Origin: Bacillota bacterium
Lineage (GTDB): Bacteria; Bacillota; Clostridia; Acetivibrionales; DTU013
NCBI GenBank assembly: GCA_023435305.1
Contig: JAEYRV010000029.1
Location: forward strand, 62,001-126,000
Direction: 5' to 3'
Length of the DNA stretch: 64,000 bases
Part shown: positions 8,141-15,647 of the stretch, in pieces
How positions within the stretch are numbered: the stretch's first letter is position 1
Layout of the letters: each line of letters begins with the position of its first letter
Notes under the pieces: generated by a model
What the model was told of the DNA's origin: nothing
Databases searched by the model: none
What the model saw: only the letters and a program-made list of their open reading frames with translations
Made by a program: the position numbers and the translations under genes

Positions 8141-9790
8141 TTAGTTCTCCAGCCAAAATGGAATATGTTCGCCATCGTTGATGCTTCCTTCACCATGATC
8201 GATCATCTCATAAGTAGTCATACAGCTTTCATCAAATATGCTTTTATCGAATGGAATCAAGTCAATCGTATAGGATATTTCCTCTCCTAATTTTTCTTGA
8301 GACATTATGTTTTCTAACATATAGGTATTGATTTTAACAATCTTTTTATCCTCTATGACATATTCATAAATTTGATAGAGCCCGCTTACGGAAAGATTCT
8401 TGGGATCGTAGAAGGTATAAATCATCTGGCTGTCTGTTTCTGAAACCCCGATGAGTCCGACCTCTTCAAAATTAAAGAATTTCTCCTCAAAGCAGGATTC
8501 ATCATACACCTCAATAGTTTTCAGATCATCAATAATGGTATAAAACCTGTCATCCCTTATATTCTTAACGGTCAACTCCGTTCCGTCGTTTTTGATATAT
8601 TTTGTTACATACAAAGGCTGTCTCAGACTAAAGTTGTTCATTCCACCGGTATATATGGTGATTTCCTGGCCTTGATCACCGGTCAATACAATCCCGGTCG
8701 CCTCTTCAGGGATGGTATAGTATATCCCATCATCTAACGAAGCAAAATCTCCGCCCTCTGCCTTAAAAATTAACAGTGTTATGTCTTGATAATCAACATC
8801 TTCGGGTTCCTGAAAAAGAGTGTCGTCTATCGTTTTTTCTATTACAGAGGTTGCTGTTTTATTCTCAATAAGGACACCCTTGTGGCTAAAGACCAATTCT
8901 TTGATGAGTACCCCATGTCGGATAGAGATCCACCTTTTGTAAAGCTTTTCACTCGCATTCAGTTCTAAAAAAACGCAGGGTTCATCATTGAACAGTGTAA
9001 TATAGCAATTCATCAATTCCTCGTCCTTTTCAATGAGGAAAGGATTATAGGTTGGTTTTTGAATATTCTTCAATCCTGTATAGTTGCAGGACATACCGAT
9101 GCGCATTCTGGTTAAAGTTTCAGCGGGTTCTGAATAATTACCAAGCATCGTATCCTGTACTTCGTAAAAAACTCCCTTTCCCTTATAAAAATACCGATAG
9201 AATTTTGCATATTCATCAATGATTTCTTCCTCATAAATGCTGTCTTCTTTTAAGCTCACCGATATCGTTTTTTTATACTCGTTATATGTAATATCTCCCA
9301 TAAACTCATCCCACTCATATCTTTCGTGCTCATAACAGATTTCAAGTTCTGAAAATCCTTTATGATTCATCGTATTGAATAAAGTGGTTGAATCTTCACT
9401 ATATTTATAACTCACACTGTCTTCTTTTTTGGGGCTATATCGGTAGATATCCAATTCACAGAAAGGAGACGCCAAACCCATATCCTCAGCCTTACGGATC
9501 ATGGCTCCGTCCGTTTCCGGCAGAGAATTGAAGCTCATTCTTGATCCAATCAACTCAGGCGCTTTAAATGTGACAGAGACTTCGTTTTCCTGCTTGTCTG
9601 TCTCTGACTTTTCAGGCGCAGATCCTGAAGCCTCCGTATTCTCTGCAGTGTCTGTCGTTCCTGTTGTCTCTTTTGCATTATTCTGATGAATGAAGCTACT
9701 GTCGGTTAGATCTTTATCAGTAGCTGAGGGTTTTTCGCACCCCATCAGTAACAAAATCAAAACCAAAGGTAATATAATTTTTCTTATCAT
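8141..9790 (-). CDS. Lipoprotein of unknown function (549 aa)
   Basis: The protein begins with a signal peptide and lipobox (LILLLMGC), then a low-complexity Thr/Glu/Ser/Asp-rich linker of about 60 residues, then a long folded region rich in aromatic and acidic residues that I cannot assign. The start is placed at the internal ATG (MIRKIILP) because GGGAG lies 4-5 bases upstream; the longer frame would overlap the upstream gene. It starts 16 bp after the 301-aa lipoprotein gene and is probably co-transcribed with it. Its position beside the two-component operon suggests it is either a regulatory target or an extracytoplasmic part of the sensing system. Confidence 0.85.
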   Translation of the reverse strand: MIRKIILPLVLILLLMGCEKPSATDKDLTDSSFIHQNNAKETTGTTDTAENTEASGSAPEKSETDKQENEVSVTFKAPELIGSRMSFNSLPETDGAMIRKAEDMGLASPFCELDIYRYSPKKEDSVSYKYSEDSTTLFNTMNHKGFSELEICYEHERYEWDEFMGDITYNEYKKTISVSLKEDSIYEEEIIDEYAKFYRYFYKGKGVFYEVQDTMLGNYSEPAETLTRMRIGMSCNYTGLKNIQKPTYNPFLIEKDEELMNCYITLFNDEPCVFLELNASEKLYKRWISIRHGVLIKELVFSHKGVLIENKTATSVIEKTIDDTLFQEPEDVDYQDITLLIFKAEGGDFASLDDGIYYTIPEEATGIVLTGDQGQEITIYTGGMNNFSLRQPLYVTKYIKNDGTELTVKNIRDDRFYTIIDDLKTIEVYDESCFEEKFFNFEEVGLIGVSETDSQMIYTFYDPKNLSVSGLYQIYEYVIEDKKIVKINTYMLENIMSQEKLGEEISYTIDLIPFDKSIFDESCMTTYEMIDHGEGSINDGEHIPFWLEN

Positions 9791-9806
9791 ATGTCTCCCG
9801 TAAACA

Positions 9807-10712
9807 TTATTTTTCATTTTCAATAAACTCTACCTCACCAGCTTCCACTTTCAGCATTCTTTGATAATCGAAGTTAGCAGCAAAGCCTTCCCAATCGGTT
9901 GGCATTACATCCAATATATCAACAGGCAGCGGCTCTGAATCATATGCCTCTTGTTTTCGTATGGCATAATAAACATCCTCACCCACTTGACAGATCAGCA
10001 TTTGATTAGTTTCGCTTATATCTTCCTGGCTATCCCCATAAGAGACAAACAAGGCTTCATCCGTGGCGAAGTAATGCGCTTGTGTTATTTTCCCGTCAGA
10101 ATACATACGTTCGGCCACAATCCTCTTCAGAGACGGATTATATGAAAGCTTAATGTATAAGGTTTTGCCATCATTATAGGTAAAATCATAACCAAAGAAG
10201 TAAAAATCTCCGTCTAAAGTAACACTGCTTGTATACGTTCCACTACCGTTCGGTGCTTCTTTTATCTCAGAGACATAAGTATCCTTTGAGCCGTTAAGTG
10301 CATGTTCCAGCCCGGCATCATTAATCATTCCACTGAGTTGATAGGCGAAAAGCATATCTCCAATGATGTAAAAGCTATCAATATCGCTTGAAGCATCATC
10401 CAGTTTTTCTGTTGCTTCCTCAATTAGATCAGTAAAGTTAGAAATGCTGCCAAAATGCTGCCAAGCATCTCCATCATTCTGTGGGCTTGCTTCCTCTCCG
10501 GTTGTTTCGGTTGGTACTTTTTCTGTTTGTTCTATTGGAACTGTTATCTGAGATTCCTGTGTTGTTGGGTCCGTTATCTCAGCTTCCTGTGTTGTTTTGG
10601 CTGGATTAGTCGTTTGATTGACACTCTGTTTTCCTTGGCACCCGGAGACTAAAACGACGCATAATACCAAGGTTATAGCACTCTTTAATATTCTTTGTAT
10701 TCTTTTTTTCAC
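9807..10712 (-). CDS. Lipoprotein of unknown function with a decayed paralogue at 3663
   Basis: 301-aa protein with a basic N-terminus, a hydrophobic signal segment and lipobox LVSGC, then a Thr/Glu-rich linker (about residues 30-85) and a compact domain of about 200 residues. The start is GTG with a strong GGAGGAG 5 bases upstream. The segment MINDAGLEHALNGSKDTY recurs in the frameshifted gene at 3663-3957. It is first in a two-lipoprotein unit with the 549-aa protein. A palindromic AGTCA-N9-TGACT element lies about 110 bp upstream. No known family recognised. Confidence 0.88.
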   Translation of the reverse strand: MKKRIQRILKSAITLVLCVVLVSGCQGKQSVNQTTNPAKTTQEAEITDPTTQESQITVPIEQTEKVPTETTGEEASPQNDGDAWQHFGSISNFTDLIEEATEKLDDASSDIDSFYIIGDMLFAYQLSGMINDAGLEHALNGSKDTYVSEIKEAPNGSGTYTSSVTLDGDFYFFGYDFTYNDGKTLYIKLSYNPSLKRIVAERMYSDGKITQAHYFATDEALFVSYGDSQEDISETNQMLICQVGEDVYYAIRKQEAYDSEPLPVDILDVMPTDWEGFAANFDYQRMLKVEAGEVEFIENEK

Positions 10713-10820
10713 GATTCTCCTCCTACATTTTTATTTTGAGTTTTTCCATGCCATTTCTAAAAAGCCGATTCAAAACAACTTAAGTATACTTCTCACATGC
10801 ATTTTTAACTATAACCTAGT

Positions 10821-10839
10821 AGTCATATTCATAGTGACT
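10821..10839. promoter_or_regulatory. Palindromic element AGTCA-N9-TGACT, copy 2
   Basis: AGTCATATTCATAGTGACT has the same arms and spacing as the element at 4054 (17 of 19 bases identical). It lies in the 350-bp intergenic region between the divergent 301-aa lipoprotein and AIM24-family genes. Candidate binding site for the response regulator encoded at 5806; that link is inference. Confidence 0.45.
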
Positions 10840-10932
10840 TCAGGCACGATAATGAAGCAGACATACCAACGTTACTTCAAAGATTTTGGGTTTGCTCCAT
10901 GGAACGAATTGCAGCTGAAAATGTTTGAAAGA

Positions 10933-10990
10933 AATGACTTTTTGTCATTCCGGTTTAAAAGGGATTACAAAAGTCATTCTCAAAATGACC
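10933..10990. promoter_or_regulatory. Two further TGAC-containing inverted repeats upstream of the AIM24-family gene
   Basis: AATGAC-ttttt-GTCATT (10933-10949) is a perfect 6-bp inverted repeat. AGTCA-N9-TGACC (10972-10990) repeats the arms and spacing of the elements at 4054 and 10821 with one arm mismatch. Both lie 75-130 bp upstream of the gene at 11065. Apart from these elements the 10713-11064 intergenic region shows nothing I can assign. Confidence 0.35.
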
Positions 10991-11064
10991 ATTAGGATAT
11001 AGGTTTTTTCTCCCAATGAAACTAGAATAAGAACAGGTGTTATCTAATGCTAAGGGAGGCTAAA

Positions 11065-11844
11065 ATGGCAGTGCCGTGTTACATTGGCTTTAAACGACAT
11101 GGAGAAGAAATGCAGTTTGTAGAGATTATATTGAATGAAAACGAGAGGGTAATGGCAAAACCCGGGACAATAATGTATAAGGACGGACAAATAAGCATGA
11201 AAACGCTCATTGGGGCCGAAAGTGGAGCCGATGAAGGCTTCTTTATAGGGGAAGGCCTGTCGATGATTATGTTTTCCAACCTTGCTTGTGATAATGCATC
11301 GATTGCGTTTTCTGCTTCCTATCCAGGCAGTATCGTCTCAATCGACCTGGCAGAATATGGAGGAGGCCTGATATGTCAAAAAAATGCTTTTTTATGTGCA
11401 GCCAAGGTTTCTTCGTTTAAGGCGTATCTGCAAGAACAAATGGGAGAAGGTTATTCCGAAGACAAAGAGGATATTATGCTGAGACTGGAAGGCAACGAAG
11501 TGATCTTTTTGCATGCGGCAGGGATCGCTATCAAAAAAAATCTGCAGGCAGGTCATAGTTTGGAACTGGAGACAGGCTATCTTGTTGCAATGACAACCGG
11601 TATTGACTATCGTGTTCGGCATGCAAAGAATAATCATCCTGAAATATCCGGGGAAAGCGGCGTAGCTTTGGCAACGCTTAAAGGTCCCGGCTCTGTTTGG
11701 GTACAGTCCATTTCCTTTAGTAAAATGGCAGATGAAATTGGTAAGGCAGCCTTCGGCGGAAACAAAGAGCAAACCAAAGAAATTCACAATCCATTTGAGA
11801 GGATGTCCGAACTTGTGCACTTGTTTGATCGGGATCAAACATGA
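11065..11844 (+). CDS. AIM24 (TIGR00266)-family protein
   Basis: 259-aa cytoplasmic beta-rich protein of the AIM24/TIGR00266 family. Recognisable blocks are MQFVEIILNENERVMAKPGT, GLSMIMFSN, FSASYPGSIVSIDL, QKNAFLCAAKVSS, IFLHAAGIAIKKNL and the C-terminal GPGSVWVQSISFSKMADEI. The glycine-rich loop common in the family before GESL is short here. The biochemical role is unknown; bacterial members are often linked to stress and envelope functions. The start is placed at MAVPCY because GGGAGG lies 6 bases upstream; a longer frame begins 18 bp earlier. TGAC inverted repeats upstream may place it under the neighbouring two-component system. Confidence 0.85.
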   Translation: MAVPCYIGFKRHGEEMQFVEIILNENERVMAKPGTIMYKDGQISMKTLIGAESGADEGFFIGEGLSMIMFSNLACDNASIAFSASYPGSIVSIDLAEYGGGLICQKNAFLCAAKVSSFKAYLQEQMGEGYSEDKEDIMLRLEGNEVIFLHAAGIAIKKNLQAGHSLELETGYLVAMTTGIDYRVRHAKNNHPEISGESGVALATLKGPGSVWVQSISFSKMADEIGKAAFGGNKEQTKEIHNPFERMSELVHLFDRDQT

Positions 11845-12019
11845 GGAAGAGGTTGCAAGTTTCGGTAATGGGAAACATGTGACATTTTAGATGAAAGAAA
11901 TGATTAACCTATTGGTAGTATTGTTGGTTTTTTCAGGTGTTTCTACCGTCGGACAATGTAAATTTCATGGAACTGGTAAATTAATTTTATTAATATCACT
12001 ATATATAAGGGGGATTACC

Positions 12020-13648
12020 ATGAAGAAAATTTTGGGATGTATGATCGTTTTTGCCTTGTTGCTGACGATGTCTATGACGACCTTTGCAGACAGTGAAAGC
12101 GACAGCATTGTATCTGCTGCAAACAGCGCAAGCTTTGTTGTCAAGAATGACGGCTCTCTATGGGGCTGGGGTCAGGATTTTGTTGGCAATGGTCAAGGCT
12201 ATGACGGGCTCGAGTGGAAGCCGGTTAAGGTACTGGACAATGTAAGAAGTGTTTCTGCCGGAGGAAATCAACGGGCTGCCGTAAAAAAAGACAATACCTT
12301 ATGGGTGTGGGGCAGCATGTCGGGATATTACAATGGTGAGCAGGTGCCTAGCTACACCAAGCCTGTAAAAGCTCTGGATGATGTGGAGATGGTATCGGTT
12401 TGTGCTGACTTTATGATTATACTGAAAACAGATGACTCCGTGTGGGTGAACAACTTCTTATTAGGGGATGGCACACAAAACCGTTCCGAAGGGTTTGTCA
12501 AAGTAATGGATGGTTGCAAGTATGTTTCAGCAGGTACTGGCGATAATGCCTATTTCATTAAAAATGATGATACCTTATGGGGCTGGGGTCTGAATCGCTA
12601 TGCCGAGATGGGGAATCGTGACACCGAAAGCATATACACACCCGTTCAAATATTGGAGGATGTACGCATGATTCATGGTAATTCTGCGGCTGTCCTGGCA
12701 ATCAGGCTGGACAATAGTTTATATTCCTGGGGCGCTGGCTCAAACGACGGGATTTATACAGAAGAAGGATGGGTAAGTTATGCAGGTACCCCCTATAAGG
12801 TCATGGATAATGTGCTGAGAGCGTGTGCCAGTGGTAATGGCAATCAGGTAGCGGTTATTAAAACCGATCATACATTATGGTCATGGGGGCTTGGCGGAAG
12901 TTTTGTTGAATCTGCACAGCCGACAAAGCTATACGACCATGCACGGGAAATGGCCATCGGGGAAAGACATATCGCTGTTGTCTTTGACGACAATACCTTG
13001 GGAACTACCGGAACGAATTATTATAAGGTCTTGGGCCATGGTGACATGGAAAGCTGGAGTGAGAATATCCCGCTGAAAACTATAATGAATGGAATTCAGG
13101 ATTCTCCTGCAAGCTGGGCTGTAAAAGAAGTTGAGGAAGCCATCGGATTACAGCTGGTACCGATAGATATGCAAAATAATTATGATCAGGACATTACCCG
13201 GGAAGAGTTTTGTATTCTAGCAGTCAGACTAGTGGAAGAAAAAACAGGGATGACTGTAACTGAATATATTGAAAGTCAAGGCCTTCAGGTGCCGGAACAA
13301 TCACCGTTTGCCGACTGTAGCCATCCCGATGTGATAGCGGCAAATGTATTGAAAATTGTAGAAGGAACTTCGGCAACCACCTTTGACCCGGATAACTGGC
13401 TTACTCGCGAGCAGGCTGCAAAAGTCCTGTCCTCAGCGGCAAGGGCATTGGGAGAAGATATCCAGGCGGATTTCCCTGTGTTCGGGGATGGTCAAAATAT
13501 TGCAAGCTGGGCCAAGCCTTATATAGGATATGTCTACAACGCAGACATTATGAAAGGTGTAGGCGGAAATATGTTCAATCCCAAAGGGGGGTATCAAAGA
13601 CAGCAGGCGTATTTGACCATCTTAAGACTGTTAAAATCCTTGGAGTAA
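12020..13648 (+). CDS. RCC1-repeat surface protein with C-terminal SLH domains
   Basis: 542-aa exported protein. A signal peptide (MKKILGCMIVFALLLTMSMT, ending near FADS) precedes about seven RCC1/BNR-type blades, each with a core like KNDGSLWGWG or KTDHTLWSWG, predicted to form a beta-propeller of about 350 residues. The last 190 residues hold about three S-layer homology segments (for example FADCSHPDVIAANVLKIVEG, FDPDNWLTREQAAKVL and a final WAKPYIGYVYNADIMKGVGG block), which anchor proteins to secondary cell-wall polymers. The start is the ATG after AAGGGGGATTACC; a longer frame beginning 129 bp upstream lacks a site. The ligand is unknown. Confidence 0.92.
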   Translation: MKKILGCMIVFALLLTMSMTTFADSESDSIVSAANSASFVVKNDGSLWGWGQDFVGNGQGYDGLEWKPVKVLDNVRSVSAGGNQRAAVKKDNTLWVWGSMSGYYNGEQVPSYTKPVKALDDVEMVSVCADFMIILKTDDSVWVNNFLLGDGTQNRSEGFVKVMDGCKYVSAGTGDNAYFIKNDDTLWGWGLNRYAEMGNRDTESIYTPVQILEDVRMIHGNSAAVLAIRLDNSLYSWGAGSNDGIYTEEGWVSYAGTPYKVMDNVLRACASGNGNQVAVIKTDHTLWSWGLGGSFVESAQPTKLYDHAREMAIGERHIAVVFDDNTLGTTGTNYYKVLGHGDMESWSENIPLKTIMNGIQDSPASWAVKEVEEAIGLQLVPIDMQNNYDQDITREEFCILAVRLVEEKTGMTVTEYIESQGLQVPEQSPFADCSHPDVIAANVLKIVEGTSATTFDPDNWLTREQAAKVLSSAARALGEDIQADFPVFGDGQNIASWAKPYIGYVYNADIMKGVGGNMFNPKGGYQRQQAYLTILRLLKSLE

Positions 13649-13769
13649 CTGCGGAAAGCTTTACAAATCAGAGAAATTTGTATATATGGATTATAGATTA
13701 TGACAGCTCAAAGAGGAGAAAGGCAAAGCTTAAGAATATGGCGGGCGGAAGTGAAAGGGAGATAGCTAC

Positions 13770-13820
13770 GCACCAAAAAGGTCATCATTGCGGATGGCCC
13801 TTTTGGTGCTCCTCCTTTTG
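13770..13820 (+). terminator. Hairpin after the RCC1/SLH gene
   Basis: GCACCAAAAAGG (13770-13781) pairs with CCCTTTTGGTGC (13798-13809), followed by a pyrimidine-rich stretch with TTTT. It is a likely transcription terminator about 120 bp after the gene. From here to 14302 the DNA is AT-rich with no gene that I can support, apart from the repeated hairpin at 14138. Confidence 0.55.
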
Positions 13821-14137
13821 CTTCAGATTCACTTTTAAAACATCGGGATAATGGAGCTCAAAGACAGCTATTTCCACCTCTGATTTAAATGGAAATAATT
13901 TTCCTTAAACATTTTTTCATATCTTTCTAAAGCCAATTAAAACCCTCCTAAAAAAATTATACCTATCCCGCAGGACAGGATAAGTACAATTTCTTTACAT
14001 ATTTTGTTAACACATATAGTCCTTTTTTAAGATTTAGATTCGAGTTTTGGTCGGATTACTGTAACTTAGGCTTTGCAGTAGCAGCATACCATTTATTGGG
14101 GGAACTGCATAAGTCCTGATCGTATTTAGTATAAGTA

Positions 14138-14170
14138 AAATATGGAATGAACTTACTAAGTCATATTTTC
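14138..14170 (+). repeat. Hairpin-forming direct repeat, left copy
   Basis: TTTAGTATAAGTAAAAT, then a short variable part and AACTTACTAAGTCAT. The segments TTAGT-at-AAGT and ACTT-ACTAA can pair into a 9-bp stem with a 2-base bulge. A second copy follows the receiver-like gene at about 14638-14680. The pair brackets that gene like the edges of a cassette. Confidence 0.5.
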
Positions 14171-14302
14171 TTCGTTTTTATTGAATAATCTGAAATCTTT
14201 TGATATTTTGTTAGTACAACAAGTATAGCATTATTGAGACAAATTGAAGAAATTATGTACAGACACGGTTGCAACCAGTTTAACTTCGGAGGGCAGGTAA
14301 AA

Positions 14303-14611
14303 ATGAAAATATTTTTAGATGATACAAGAGAATTTCCAGATAAAATTCATGGCTGTAATTGTGTTAGAGACTATAAAACATGCATTACATTAATTGATGC
14401 TTTTCGAAATGACCTTGATTTTATGTCTTTAGATTATGATCCAAGTGATGAATTTACAGGCCTTGATGTACTTAAGTATATTAAAGAAAACGCAATAATG
14501 CCGAAAAGAATCAATATTCATTCTACTCATTCAATCGGCAGAAAGAAAATGTACGAATTTGCGAAAAATAATTTTGTAGATTGCGAAATTACAATGAGAT
14601 CGCTCAAATAA
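14303..14611 (+). CDS. Cyclic-phosphate-processing-receiver-like protein (cREC)
   Basis: 102-aa stand-alone protein resembling the cyclic-phosphate processing receiver domain: MKIFLDDTREFPDK at the start, a middle segment DFMSLDYDPSD where the family usually has SLDHDLG, then GLDVLKYIKE and the family-type INIHSTHSIGRKKM near the end. In the family the acidic residues and the IHS motif are thought to form the active or binding site. The start is chosen at MKIFLDD, with GGAGG upstream; a longer frame runs 69 bp further 5' without support. It stands alone in an AT-rich region and is bracketed by two hairpin repeats. The family name is from memory. Confidence 0.7.
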   Translation: MKIFLDDTREFPDKIHGCNCVRDYKTCITLIDAFRNDLDFMSLDYDPSDEFTGLDVLKYIKENAIMPKRINIHSTHSIGRKKMYEFAKNNFVDCEITMRSLK

Positions 14612-14637
14612 TAAACATCTGCAGGCGAGTATTTTGA

Positions 14638-14680
14638 TTTTTAGTATAAGTAAAATCAAAAATAAACTGACTAAGCCATT
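14638..14680 (+). repeat. Hairpin-forming direct repeat, right copy
   Basis: TTTAGTATAAGTAAAAT followed by AAACTGACTAAGCCAT, matching the left copy at 14138 in the conserved parts. The outer TTGATTTT/AAAATCAA bases add a second stem here that differs in sequence from the left copy. Confidence 0.5.
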
Positions 14681-14780
14681 CTGTCATCAATAATTTTTCT
14701 ATAAATCTTCTAGTAAAAAGTAAAAAACCTTAAATAAAGCATTCTCAACGGTTACAAACTTATCTGTTCTTAAGACACTT

Positions 14781-14805
14781 CAAGCCCTTATAAAATAAGG
14801 GCTTG
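14781..14805. terminator. Strong 10-bp hairpin
   Basis: CAAGCCCTTA-taaaa-TAAGGGCTTG is a perfect 10-bp stem with a 5-base loop about 170 bp after the receiver-like gene. No T-run follows, so it may be a terminator or a structured element. Confidence 0.45.
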
Positions 14806-14854
14806 AGAGGTATTGAATAATGAAAGGTAAAGCGATTTAAAACATATAACCTAA

Positions 14855-14915
14855 CTCTGGAAATCGTGTGAACGCTAATACCGTTCCGAGAGTTCGAATC
14901 TCTCTCTCTCCGCCA
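14855..14915 (+). tRNA. 3' fragment of a tRNA-Ser gene (truncated, att-like)
   Basis: The sequence runs from an apparent anticodon loop (CTGGAAA, anticodon GGA) through a long variable arm (GTGAACGC...), a perfect T arm (GAGAGTTCGAATCTCTC) and a 3' acceptor strand ending CCGCCA. The 5' half (acceptor 5' strand, D arm, 5' anticodon stem) is absent; the preceding bases are AT-rich and do not fit. Such 3' tRNA fragments are typical of attachment sites left by integrative elements. A degenerate copy lies at 18384-18427. Confidence 0.7.
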
Positions 14916-14929
14916 AAATTTGTCTGAAT

Positions 14930-14951
14930 ACCCGCTATTTTAGCGGGTTTT
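14930..14951 (+). terminator. Terminator after the tRNA-Ser fragment
   Basis: ACCCGCTA-ttt-TAGCGGGT followed by TTTTC: an 8-bp stem with tight loop and a short T-run, placed 14 bp after the CCA end of the tRNA fragment, as expected for a tRNA transcription unit. Confidence 0.75.
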
Positions 14952-15020
14952 CAGCATATTTGAACACTTCTTCGATCCACTCATTTTAAAACAGAAACTA
15001 AGATGGATGGGAAAAAACAG

Positions 15021-15210
15021 AGGGCACTACTCACTTTTTCAACTTTTGAACGATACTTATGAGAATAGTTCTCATTCTTATTGTTCATTATCTATGAAAT
15101 TAACCAATTGGACTATAAAACAGGCTTTCCAGAACATGGTTTTGTTCAAAAGCTGCAAAAACGAGTAGTGCCCTAGGGGTTTTGATCAAAGCTGAAAGAC
15201 GAGCAGTCCC
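15021..15210. mobile_element. MITE-like element with 31-bp inverted repeats and a third partial copy
   Basis: Positions 15021-15051 and 15144-15174 are inverted copies of one 31-bp sequence (27 of 31 matching; outermost bases AGGGCACTACTC). They enclose about 92 bp. A third, diverged direct copy of the right repeat lies at about 15184-15210. There is no ORF inside and no obvious target-site duplication. The arrangement fits a miniature inverted-repeat element or a decayed IS end pair; no family assigned. Confidence 0.5.
15060..15074. promoter_or_regulatory. Fur-box-like palindrome TGAGAATAGTTCTCA
   Basis: A 7-1-7 inverted repeat with one mismatch, in the form typical of Fur operators in Gram-positive bacteria, inside the MITE-like element. 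No iron-uptake gene lies nearby, so it may be carried by the element or be coincidental. Confidence 0.35.
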
Positions 15211-15215
15211 ATAAG

Positions 15216-15237
15216 GTGTTTGCGGCGGTGCAAACAC
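15216..15237. terminator. Hairpin of 8 bp downstream of the MITE-like element
   Basis: GTGTTTGC-ggcggt-GCAAACAC forms a perfect 8-bp stem about 55 bp before the promoter of the Ala T-box leader. Only TT follows. It may isolate the T-box unit from upstream transcription. Confidence 0.35.
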
Positions 15238-15293
15238 TTGAATTACCCTAGACCCGTGTTAAATCCCCAACTTCCATATATTGAAAATACATC

Positions 15294-15323
15294 TTGCATA
15301 ATCCGCACATTATGCTTTATAAT
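15294..15323 (+). promoter_or_regulatory. Promoter of the Ala T-box leader
   Basis: TTGCAT (15294-15299), 18-bp spacer, TATAAT (15318-15323): a good vegetative promoter placed just before the T-box leader. Confidence 0.65.
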
Positions 15324-15329
15324 AAACCA

Positions 15330-15592
15330 AATAACATAAAAGCAATGAAAGAGAAGAGTAAGTGTAGGATTCCTCTCAGCGAGTTAGAAAATGGTGAAAG
15401 TCTAACAGGTGACTATACTGAACGCAGCTCCGGAGCTTCTTCTTGAAAGGTAAAACGAGTAGAGAATGACGTTGCCTTACGTTACAAAGGCACAGTATGT
15501 TTGTACTGGTTGAGTGAGCATTTATGCTAATTAGGGTGGTACCACGGATATAACTCTTCCGTCCCTTTCAGGGATTGAAGAGTTTTTTTATT
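15330..15592 (+). ncRNA. T-box leader, probably tRNA-Ala responsive
   Basis: The leader has the T-box core AGGGTGGTACCACGG (about 15532-15546) followed by a terminator (AACTCTTC ... GAAGAGTT and a run of T, 15552-15590). In stem I the segment CTGAACGCAGCT aligns with CTGAAAACCACC of the Thr T-box at 16200, placing GCA (Ala) where that leader has ACC (Thr). It precedes an alaS remnant, which agrees with Ala specificity. The RNA seems intact although its gene is not. Confidence 0.85.
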
Positions 15593-15647
15593 TGCAAATA
15601 AATGCAGGCAAGGAGCCTGACAAACTAATATTATGGAGGTTGTTATT

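Noticed and set aside
10618..10995. 125-codon plus-strand ORF across the lipoprotein promoter
   Set aside because: It starts within the lipoprotein gene on the other strand and crosses its promoter region; the tail (YFKDFGFAPWNELQLK) is protein-like but I could not tie it to any family, so no gene is called.
14855..14915. Complete tRNA-Ser gene
   Set aside because: The acceptor 5' strand, D arm and 5' anticodon stem are missing upstream; only the 3' half is present.
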